DNA from: Spirochaeta sp.
GTDB taxonomy: Bacteria > Spirochaetota > Spirochaetia > Spirochaetales_E > Spirochaetaceae_B
Direction: 5' to 3'
NCBI GenBank assembly: GCA_030590585.1
Contig: JAUUYD010000009.1
Coordinates: forward strand, 1-14,973
Length of the DNA: 14,973 nucleotides
In this document: one piece after another, positions 9,033 through 14,973 of the stretch
How the letters are laid out: each line of letters begins with the position of its first letter
How positions within the stretch are numbered: the first letter of the stretch is position 1
Position numbers and translations under genes: made by a program
Notes under the pieces: generated by a model
Told to the model about the DNA's origin: nothing
The model's input: only the letters and a program-made list of their open reading frames with translations
The model's database searches: none

Positions 9033-9572
9033 TTACCCCTGTTTCAGGAGTATTCTCAGTTTCTTTATTCTGCCGGATACGGACAAATCAAGGATTCTGT
9101 TCTGCCTGGTAATTCTGAATCCCCCGATAAGTTTCGGTAATACACGGGTTTCAAGGCGAACTTTTTTCCCACTCTGTTTCTCCAGTTTGGAGATAATTTT
9201 CTTAGTCGTTTCGGGGGACATTTCAGCAGCACTTTCCAGAACAGCAGTCATGGTATCACCCTTGAGTTCAAGGAGTTCCCCGAAGGCTGCCGGAATAAAG
9301 GGAATCCCGGCCAGACGGCCGTTTTCACAAAGAGTCAGCAGCATCCGCCCGGTAAAATCATGGAAATACGGTACAAAGGCTATGTTTACAAACTCTTTTT
9401 CATTAACCCGGTTGTTATGAGGTGAAAGGCAGTAGTCCCTTATCTGCGGAGCCTCGGTGAGTATTCTATCAAGAGCAGCAATGTCGCCCACTACCTCTTT
9501 GAGAACCGATGCTTCAACTGCGGTATCAAAGAGGACGTGAACATAACGCTTTACAACCAGGCGGCCGCTCAT
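9033..9572 (-). CDS. atpH: ATP synthase delta subunit
   Basis: This 179-aa protein has the normal length of the F1 delta (OSCP-like) subunit, which ties the top of F1 to the b-subunit stalk. The N-terminal helical bundle starts VVKRYVHVLFDTAVE. The C-terminal half has the family pattern VRLETRVLPKLIGGFRI followed by a short ILDLSVSGRIKKL segment. Its ATG overlaps the atpF stop by four bases (ATGA), implying translational coupling and explaining the lack of a clear ribosome site. It lies 15 bases before the alpha start. Confidence 0.93.
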   Translation of the reverse strand: MSGRLVVKRYVHVLFDTAVEASVLKEVVGDIAALDRILTEAPQIRDYCLSPHNNRVNEKEFVNIAFVPYFHDFTGRMLLTLCENGRLAGIPFIPAAFGELLELKGDTMTAVLESAAEMSPETTKKIISKLEKQSGKKVRLETRVLPKLIGGFRITRQNRILDLSVSGRIKKLRILLKQG

Positions 9573-10051
9573 AACTCTTTTACAAGCTCCCGGGTAAACT
9601 CTCGTTCTTTCTCAGTGATAAAAGCCGAGGCAATCACCTTTTCTGAAGCATCACAGACAAAATCAGCCAGATCTGCCTGAAAGGATTGAAGCAGGGCTTG
9701 CCGCTCTGCAGCGGCTTTCTTTCGGGCCTGTATCAGAACCTCAGCCGCTTCTTCTTCAGCTTTCTCAAGCAAACTTTTCTTCAACTGTTCGGCATCGGCG
9801 CGGGTCTGAAGCAGCAGCTCATCAGCTTCGGCATTGCTTCTATTCAGAAGATCTCCCCGTTCACCTTCAATTTCCTCAAGGCGTTTTTGAATGGCCGCGG
9901 CATCATCAATCGATTTTGCGATGGTTTTCTCTCTGTTTTTCAGGTTTTCCATCAAAGGAGGAAAAACAAACTTCCAGAGAATAAAAAAGAGTATTCCAAA
10001 GCTTATCCATGTCCAGATGACAAGGCCGGGGTCGAGGGTAAAAAGATCCAT
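9569..10051 (-). CDS. atpF: ATP synthase b subunit
   Basis: This 160-aa peripheral-stalk subunit has one N-terminal membrane helix (about residues 9-30, VIWTWISFGILFFILWKF). After PPLMENLKNREKTI, typical of the family, a long charged Ala/Glu/Lys/Arg-rich coiled coil runs to the end. It links the a subunit in the membrane to delta on top of F1. Only one b-type gene is seen, so it should form a homodimer. It starts six bases after the atpE stop with a poor Shine-Dalgarno and overlaps atpH by four bases. Confidence 0.93.
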   Translation of the reverse strand: MDLFTLDPGLVIWTWISFGILFFILWKFVFPPLMENLKNREKTIAKSIDDAAAIQKRLEEIEGERGDLLNRSNAEADELLLQTRADAEQLKKSLLEKAEEEAAEVLIQARKKAAAERQALLQSFQADLADFVCDASEKVIASAFITEKEREFTRELVKEL

Positions 10052-10057
10052 AGCGGC

Positions 10058-10285
10058 TTATTTAAAAACTACCAGAAGGGCGATAATTGCACCGAAAAAT
10101 GCAAGTCCTTCAATAAGGGCCGCCATGAGTATCATGTTGGTTCGGATATCCTTTTTTTCAGAAGGCTGCCGGGCAATCGCATCAAGAGCTTTCGACCCGA
10201 TTATTCCGATTCCAATACTGCCCCCGGCAATTCCAATACCCGCTCCAACCACTGCAACAGCCCGTGCCATCATCGATAAATCCAT
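10058..10285 (-). CDS. atpE: ATP synthase c subunit, H+-type
   Basis: This 75-aa membrane rotor subunit has two hydrophobic helices joined by the conserved polar loop ARQPSEKKD (RQP at 39-41). The ion-carrying carboxylate is E59 in ALIEGLAFFG. Na+-type c subunits usually carry Gln in helix 1 (Q32 of Ilyobacter) and Ser/Thr right after the Glu. Here the aligned positions are I26 and G60, so the ring should carry protons. Helix 1 is rich in G-x-G repeats (GAGIGIAGGSIGIGIIG), normal for tight ring packing. A good Shine-Dalgarno (AGGAG) precedes the ATG. It lies 26 bases after atpB. Confidence 0.95.
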   Translation of the reverse strand: MDLSMMARAVAVVGAGIGIAGGSIGIGIIGSKALDAIARQPSEKKDIRTNMILMAALIEGLAFFGAIIALLVVFK

Positions 10286-10311
10286 ATTTGCTCCTATAAA
10301 AATTTCAATAT

Positions 10312-11208
10312 CTATTCCCCTTCAGGGGTACTCGCCATTGTAATAAAAATGCAGCTCAAAAGCGTAAAAACGAAAGCCTGAAGCAAACCTACAAGTACTT
10401 CAAGCGTATAGGTAAAAACAGAAAACGGAACTGAGATAAATCCGAAAAACGGGGTGATTACAAAAATCAAAACCAGAAACGAGAGTATTGCCAGATGCCC
10501 TGCAAACATATTGGCAAAGAGCCGAAGACTTAAAACCATTGATTTTGTAAACATACTTATGAACTCTAAAAGCATAACAAAAACACCGATAACAACAGGG
10601 GTTCCTTCGGGATACAGGTTCTTAAAAAAGTGCACAAAGCCAAGAGATTTAAATCCGGCAATGAAGGTAAGCAGAAGAACAATGACAGCTATCCCTGTGG
10701 TAACATTGATATTTCCTGTAGCCGTCTTGAACGCCGGAATCAGGCCCAGCATATTCATCGCCGCAATAAATAGAAACATGGTGGAAAAAAACGGCAGCCA
10801 TTTTTCGCCCCGTTCCTCTCCCATAATCGGATAGACAATATCATCCCGGACAAACAGAACCAGGCTCTCCAGAAAAACCGTACGCGCCTTTGGCTTAAGA
10901 TCACCCTTTTTTATCCATGCCAGATATAATCCGGCAACCAGAATCACTGATAGAACGAGCATTAAACGGTGCATGCTCAATCCAGCCGGCAGGTGTATTT
11001 CCGGTAGAAAGGGAAAGAGCTCCAGTGTATTTCCGTCAAGAACATGTTCAAAGAGAGCTTCTGAGACATCAAGGCTTTCAGCTTCGGCGGTCTCCTCGAC
11101 CGCATCGGCCTCTCCGGCTGCTGCAGACTCCCCGGCGACAACAGGAAAGACTGCCAGCACAATGAGAATTACAACAAAAAATAGGGGAGAAAGCCTTTGA
11201 AACTTCAC
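10312..11208 (-). CDS. atpB: ATP synthase a subunit
   Basis: This 298-aa integral membrane stator subunit forms the two half-channels for ions. The essential arginine is R229 in SLRLFANMFAGHL, the hallmark of the family, and the last helices (TYTLEVLVGLLQAFVFTLL) are typical. The N-terminus has a signal-peptide-like hydrophobic stretch (residues 8-26) and then a strongly acidic segment rich in Glu and Ala (about 26-50), so it probably has an exported leader. The start is GTG 11208, four bases after the antiporter stop. No other plausible start exists before residue 79. GAAGG and AGGA upstream could serve as ribosome sites. The tight spacing puts the antiporter in the same transcript. Confidence 0.95.
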   Translation of the reverse strand: MKFQRLSPLFFVVILIVLAVFPVVAGESAAAGEADAVEETAEAESLDVSEALFEHVLDGNTLELFPFLPEIHLPAGLSMHRLMLVLSVILVAGLYLAWIKKGDLKPKARTVFLESLVLFVRDDIVYPIMGEERGEKWLPFFSTMFLFIAAMNMLGLIPAFKTATGNINVTTGIAVIVLLLTFIAGFKSLGFVHFFKNLYPEGTPVVIGVFVMLLEFISMFTKSMVLSLRLFANMFAGHLAILSFLVLIFVITPFFGFISVPFSVFTYTLEVLVGLLQAFVFTLLSCIFITMASTPEGE

Positions 11209-11212
11209 TATC

Positions 11213-12910
11213 CTAAACCTTCTCCAGAGCTGTTGCCTTCGATTTCAATTCCAGCAGGCGTCGAGATATCAACTGCTGCATCCGCCGGTATTCAATCATC
11301 CCGTACACAATTCCTTTCTCATCAATAACAGGTATGGATGCAAGGCCCCGATTTTTAAATATCTCACGAACCTCCGAGGCTTCGGTATCGGCCCGACAGC
11401 TGAACTCCGCATTCTCCATAATGTCATGAGCCAGCAGAAAATCTGAAATATCCGAAGCAATAAAGGTATCTTTAAGTTTTTCTATGGAAAGAATACCCTT
11501 TAATTCTCCCGACTCATTTACTACAGGATAGTAAAGATTGTCCCGTTCTGCAAAAATTTTCAGAATGGACCGTATATCGGCGTTCTCTTTTATCGCAGGA
11601 ATATCCTTGTCGGCAATATCCTCCGCACGGCTTTGACGGATTAAATCCTCTTCGGTAATATTCAAACCCACTTCTCCGGCTCGGGTAACGGCAAATTTCA
11701 CAAGAGGCGGACCTAAGAGCTGAACCACAAAGGTGGTTGCCGTAACAACCATTACAATGGTGTCTCCCAGAGGTCCGATAAACACCTGGCCGGCAATAAT
11801 TGATAAACCGATAGCCACCCCTGCCTGACTCAGAAGAGAAAAGGGCAGGTATCGTCTGACACTCCGGGGAGCTTTTGAGAAGGTGGATCCTAAAATGGCT
11901 CCTACCGCTTTACCGGCAATCCGGCTGACCAGATAGATTGATGCAAGAACAACTGTTACCGACGTTAAACCTTTAACATCGAGTTTGGCACCAACCATAA
12001 CAAAAAACAGAATAAAGATCGGAGGGGTAAAGCGTTCAACCAGATGAAAAGTTTCCTTACTCCGCCGGGGAGCGAAGTTGGTGATAAAAAAACCCATACT
12101 CATGGCGGCAAGAATAATATCCACCCCCAGAAATATAGCCAGGCCGATGAGAAGAAGAATGGCACCGATTGAAAATGCCAGAATCTTATCCTCTTCGGAA
12201 AAGCTGCGGATAACCCTGTAAAGGATGAATCCCATTCCCCCACCCATAATAACAGCCATACCAATTTCCCAGATCAGATCCAGAAGGCTGGAACCAAAAC
12301 TATGACCGCCTCCAGTACCCATGAGAATACCCACCACACTGGTAGAGACAGCAAAGAGGAGAAGGGCCACAGCATCATCCATGGCCACAATGCCCAGAAT
12401 AATTGTTGTCAAAGGACCCTTTGTCTTGTTTTCCCAGAGTACATCGCTTGTAGCCGCAGGTGCCGTTGCCGCGGAAATGGAACCCATCAGAAGTCCCAGA
12501 GAAATGGCAAAAGACCAATTCTTAAAGAAGAACCATCCGGCTGCGGTAATCAGCATTGATACAACAAGAAAAGCCCCGAAGGACTCCATTAAAAGTATGG
12601 TTGTGAATTGTTTTCCGTATTTCCTGATGGTTTTAATCTTTAATTCACCGCCGATCATAAATCCAATCAATCCCAGAGCAAAGGTACTGAATGGCTGAAG
12701 ATGAGTTAAAGTTTTTAAATCAATCCAGCCCAGTCCGGTGTTTCCCAGGGCCAGCCCCAGCCCGATATATCCGACAACCTGGGGAATCTTCCACATCTGA
12801 AACAGACGTCCCACCCAGGTTCCCCCGAAGAGAACCACACCCAGAAGAAGTAAAGCATTGAGTCTCTCCGGGTTCAGGTGCCCGGCAAGAAAATTCTCTA
12901 TTCCTGTCAT
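11213..12910 (-). CDS. CPA2-type cation/H+ antiporter with a C-terminal CBS pair
   Basis: This 565-aa membrane protein has about 12 hydrophobic segments in residues 15-405, of the monovalent cation:proton antiporter-2 / Na_H_exchanger family. The membrane-core motif GIVAMDDAVALL carries two adjacent aspartates, D178-D179, as in electrogenic Na+/H+ antiporters of the NhaA/NapA type and unlike the QD of KefC-type K+ systems. Residues 436-490 and 495-550 form two CBS domains, which usually bind adenine nucleotides and adjust activity to energy state. The ATG overlaps the EIIA stop (ATGA), and atpB begins four bases after its stop. It occupies the place where many atp operons have atpI. Ion choice (Na+ or K+) is inferred from the DD motif only. 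Confidence 0.88.
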   Translation of the reverse strand: MTGIENFLAGHLNPERLNALLLLGVVLFGGTWVGRLFQMWKIPQVVGYIGLGLALGNTGLGWIDLKTLTHLQPFSTFALGLIGFMIGGELKIKTIRKYGKQFTTILLMESFGAFLVVSMLITAAGWFFFKNWSFAISLGLLMGSISAATAPAATSDVLWENKTKGPLTTIILGIVAMDDAVALLLFAVSTSVVGILMGTGGGHSFGSSLLDLIWEIGMAVIMGGGMGFILYRVIRSFSEEDKILAFSIGAILLLIGLAIFLGVDIILAAMSMGFFITNFAPRRSKETFHLVERFTPPIFILFFVMVGAKLDVKGLTSVTVVLASIYLVSRIAGKAVGAILGSTFSKAPRSVRRYLPFSLLSQAGVAIGLSIIAGQVFIGPLGDTIVMVVTATTFVVQLLGPPLVKFAVTRAGEVGLNITEEDLIRQSRAEDIADKDIPAIKENADIRSILKIFAERDNLYYPVVNESGELKGILSIEKLKDTFIASDISDFLLAHDIMENAEFSCRADTEASEVREIFKNRGLASIPVIDEKGIVYGMIEYRRMQQLISRRLLELKSKATALEKV

Positions 12911-13362
12911 TTTGCATCACCAGTAAGAACGGAAAAAACGGCTTCGGAGTTCTCTGCAGAAGTCAGGGAAGTACGGAAATTTTCATCTTTCAATTTGTGA
13001 ACCAGAAGAGAGAGTATTCTTAAGTATTCTTTGTGCTGATTCTCACCGACAAGAATCATGAAAATCATTTTCACCGATTCACCGTCCAGAGATTCATAAT
13101 CATTAAAACCGGCCGGCTTTATCCCGACAAGAATCTCCGGTTCTGAGACACCGGCAAACCGGACATGTGGAATGCCGATTCCCTGACCGATTCCGGTACT
13201 CATTATCTGCTCCCGGTAGAATATTTCCCGCTTCAGCTCTTCAATGTTTTTAACCGACCCCCCATTTTCCAGGAGGTCAATAAGCTCCAATAAAGCTTCC
13301 GTTTTTGTATTACTCTGGAGTATCAGGCAATTATCCTGCCGAAGCAGTTTATTCAATTCCAT
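12907..13362 (-). CDS. Stand-alone PTS EIIA (PtsN-like) protein
   Basis: This 151-aa single-domain EIIA of the nitrogen-regulatory/fructose type has the Gly-rich active-site loop TGIGQGIGIPH with phospho-acceptor H66. The flanking REIFYREQIMS and KMIFMILVGENQH segments are typical. A TTG at 13365 would add one Met, but ATG 13362 has AGGA seven bases upstream (AAAGGAAACCTTG). It overlaps the preceding HTH-EIIA gene by 14 bases and the antiporter by four. No membrane EIIB/EIIC partner is present, so it is more likely regulatory than a sugar carrier. In enterobacteria, PtsN controls potassium transport, which fits an antiporter neighbour (inference). Confidence 0.9.
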   Translation of the reverse strand: MELNKLLRQDNCLILQSNTKTEALLELIDLLENGGSVKNIEELKREIFYREQIMSTGIGQGIGIPHVRFAGVSEPEILVGIKPAGFNDYESLDGESVKMIFMILVGENQHKEYLRILSLLVHKLKDENFRTSLTSAENSEAVFSVLTGDAK

Positions 13363-14089
13363 CAAGGTTTCCTTTGTTCATTATGAGATGCTGCTGCAAT
13401 GTTTCAATTTTAAGAAGAATAGACATCAGTTCTTTGCCTGACCCGGCTTCCATAAGCAAATCAATAATGCCGTCAATCACCAGAGCCTGCCTTATTGCCG
13501 CAAGAGTACGGATATGAATTACCTCATTACCCGTTACAGGCATAAGAAATAGATTCACCGGATTACCATCTATAGATTTCCATTCGACACCGTCAGGAGA
13601 AATACCAACAATAATAAGAGGCCGATCAACCGGCTGATCCCGGGGGGTTCTCAAGTGAGGCAGAGCAACACCACCGCCCACTCCTGTGGACATCATTTCT
13701 TCCCGATCCATCAATCCCAAAATAAATCTATCCGGAATGGTAACAATTCCCCTATCAACAAGGGGCTGAGTAAGAGCTGCCAGAACGTCTTCTTTCGTTC
13801 CTGAAGGAATATCTGTTACAACCAGATCTTCTGCAGTGAGCCTGGATAATGGAACCGATTCGATTTCCTGACTGAGCATGGCGGCTATGCCGTTACGGGC
13901 AGAACCACCTCTTTCGCTGCGTTTCTTCTTCAGCCAATTATCAAAATCTTCAGGGTGAAATCGCCACTGATTGGCAACTTTGAATCCGGGTATCGATCCA
14001 TCCTGCAGCATTCGAGTAATGGTTTTTTCCGATACTTTGAGGATTTGCGCTACATCCGGGATGGTGAGTGCCGGTTTTTCTATGGTCAT
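13349..14089 (-). CDS. Helix-turn-helix / PTS EIIA regulator
   Basis: This 246-aa two-domain protein begins with residues 8-55, an excisionase/MerR-like helix-turn-helix (LTIPDVAQILKVSEKTITRML, then the wing PGFKVANQWRF). After a basic linker (KKKRSER), residues 83-235 form an EIIA domain with active-site loop TGVGGGVALPH and H145. DNA binding could therefore respond to phosphorylation by the PTS. It is the first gene of the energy operon and may regulate it. The ATG 14089 has AGGAAG (14095-14100) five bases upstream. The stop lies inside the next gene, giving translational coupling. Its DNA target is unknown; the TGTC array upstream is a candidate. Confidence 0.88.
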   Translation of the reverse strand: MTIEKPALTIPDVAQILKVSEKTITRMLQDGSIPGFKVANQWRFHPEDFDNWLKKKRSERGGSARNGIAAMLSQEIESVPLSRLTAEDLVVTDIPSGTKEDVLAALTQPLVDRGIVTIPDRFILGLMDREEMMSTGVGGGVALPHLRTPRDQPVDRPLIIVGISPDGVEWKSIDGNPVNLFLMPVTGNEVIHIRTLAAIRQALVIDGIIDLLMEAGSGKELMSILLKIETLQQHLIMNKGNLDGIE

Positions 14090-14106
14090 AATGACTTCCT
14101 GTGGGG

Positions 14107-14136
14107 AATATAGGCATAAATGGGTGTGATTGTCTA
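14107..14136 (-). promoter_or_regulatory. Possible promoter of the EIIA/antiporter/ATP synthase operon
   Basis: On the - strand, TAGACA (14136-14131) and TATATT (14112-14107) are 18 bases apart, a fair sigma70-type match. Transcription would then begin near 14100, right at the Shine-Dalgarno of the first gene, so the leader would be unusually short. That lowers confidence. The -35 overlaps the first TGTC block. Confidence 0.35.
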
Positions 14137-14170
14137 TAGATGTCTTGATTTGTCCTGACTTGTTAGTTAG
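14131..14170. repeat. Four 10-bp blocks beginning TGTC/TGTT
   Basis: TGTCTATAGA, TGTCTTGATT, TGTCCTGACT and TGTTAGTTAG follow one another without gaps, so the TGT(C/T) core returns every 10 bp, one helical turn. The first block overlaps the possible -35 of the operon and contains the palindrome TCTATAGA (14133-14140). This is the layout of a direct-repeat operator for a regulator binding one face of the DNA. Confidence 0.4.
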
Positions 14171-14173
14171 GTA

Positions 14174-14973
14174 TTACACAACGGAGCATATACCGCCAAT
14201 CTCAGAGACTGTCCCACCGTTGGTTTTCTTGAAGACTTTTGTAAAATATGCCGGGCTTGAATAACCGCATTTTGATGCAACTTCAGCAAGGGAGAAACGA
14301 TTCTCATTAATATAATCGACAGCTCTGTTTATCCGATATTCGGTAAGATATCCGATATACGTTTTTCCGGTGGTTTCTTTAAACAGGTGGCTCAGGTAAA
14401 AGGGGCTGATTCCAATTTCTTCGGCAACAATATCAAGAGATATATTTCTCATGAAATTCTTTTCAATATAGCTCCGGGCCTTACGAACACCTTCATGAAC
14501 AGCCGGGTGCCGGTTTTTTGAATGGAACGCTTGAAAATCCCGGAACAGCAGATGAAACGTATCTAATACTGCAGTTTCAGATCCGGCAGCATCAAGTCGC
14601 CCGAAGATTACCCTGTTACTCAAATCCGCAGGGAAAGAGCTCTCTTCATCAAGAAGTAAAGAACGACGCAATTCAAACAAGATGGAAAGAATTCTGTCTT
14701 TAACTGTATCAACACTGTTAAAAGACCCAATACGGTTTCTGAACCATTCATTTTCAGCATCAGGCCAGCCATTATTCATCAAATCCATGGAAATATTCCC
14801 GGGATCAAAATTATTCTTAAACTTGTATGTATCTGAATAATGATGAATGGTCTGTTTCAAACCCGTTTTCTCAAGGGCTGACAGACTCTCTCTATAAGAC
14901 CTTGAAAGGCTGGAAAGGTTATCAACCGATGAGCCTATTCCAACGGTTACTGAAACTTCGAATTCCCTGTTCA
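14174..14973 (-). CDS. YesN/AraC-type transcriptional regulator (partial, runs off the right edge)
   Basis: The reading frame is open from the right edge to TAA 14174-14176, giving 266 codons. It does not begin at the TTG near 14860. Residues upstream of that point read EFEVSVTVGIGSSVDNLSSL and SRSYRESLSALEKTG, typical of the middle domain of YesN-type regulators just before the AraC DNA-binding domain. The C-terminal AraC domain is clear: KARSYIEKNFMRNISLDIVA, ISPFYLSHLFKETTG, and CGYSSPAYFTKVFKKTNG. The usual TPSEYR ending is replaced by TVSEIGGICSVV, a divergent tail. The rest, probably a receiver or membrane sensor domain, lies outside the window. It is transcribed in the same direction as the EIIA operon, 84 bases upstream of it, and could regulate it. 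Confidence 0.85.
   Translation of the reverse strand, partial: NREFEVSVTVGIGSSVDNLSSLSRSYRESLSALEKTGLKQTIHHYSDTYKFKNNFDPGNISMDLMNNGWPDAENEWFRNRIGSFNSVDTVKDRILSILFELRRSLLLDEESSFPADLSNRVIFGRLDAAGSETAVLDTFHLLFRDFQAFHSKNRHPAVHEGVRKARSYIEKNFMRNISLDIVAEEIGISPFYLSHLFKETTGKTYIGYLTEYRINRAVDYINENRFSLAEVASKCGYSSPAYFTKVFKKTNGGTVSEIGGICSVV

Noticed and set aside
14174..14860. AraC regulator as a complete 228-aa gene starting at TTG 14860
   Set aside because: The frame stays open to the window edge and the upstream residues match the YesN-type middle domain, so the gene is partial.

Overview
The window carries two gene blocks that face each other across a shared bidirectional terminator at about 4217-4243. 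GC-rich sugar genes, a PTS-type EIIA regulator with an N-terminal helix-turn-helix, a YesN/AraC-type regulator, an orphan corrinoid protein and an F-type ATP synthase together suggest a free-living anaerobe. A spirochaete of the Spirochaeta type is my best guess, but this rests on gene content and is low confidence.

Left block (+ strand, 1-4183). After the tail of an unrecognised gene come three closely spaced sugar genes: a cupin-fold D-lyxose/D-mannose isomerase, a PfkB-family sugar kinase and an MtlD-like polyol-phosphate dehydrogenase. They make a coherent route, either mannose to fructose to fructose-6-P to and from mannitol-1-P, or lyxose to xylulose to xylulose-5-P to and from a pentitol phosphate. 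A separate gene for a two-domain corrinoid (B12) protein follows, with no methyltransferase beside it.

Right block (- strand, 14089 down to 4276). Ten ORFs run with tiny gaps or overlaps, like one transcript of about 10 kb: HTH-EIIA regulator, stand-alone EIIA, cation/H+ antiporter with CBS domains, then atpB-atpE-atpF-atpH-[atpA-EIIA-atpG]-atpD-atpC. The gene order is the classical BEFHAGDC order. However, alpha and gamma lie in one uninterrupted 1022-codon frame, with a complete PTS EIIA domain between them that keeps its phospho-acceptor histidine. An in-frame ATG preceded by GGAGGAG lies exactly where gamma should begin, so gamma may also be made on its own. This matters because F1 needs three alphas but only one gamma. 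The epsilon subunit has only its N-terminal beta domain and so lacks the inhibitory C-terminal helices. The c subunit lacks the usual Na+ ligands and looks H+-type.

The working hypothesis is that three EIIA modules in one operon connect PTS phosphorylation state to membrane energetics (antiporter and ATP synthase), with one EIIA built into F1 itself. A helically phased array of TGTC blocks upstream of the operon is a candidate operator. At the right edge is the C-terminal part of a YesN/AraC-type regulator that runs off the window. No RNA genes, CRISPR arrays or insertion sequences were seen.
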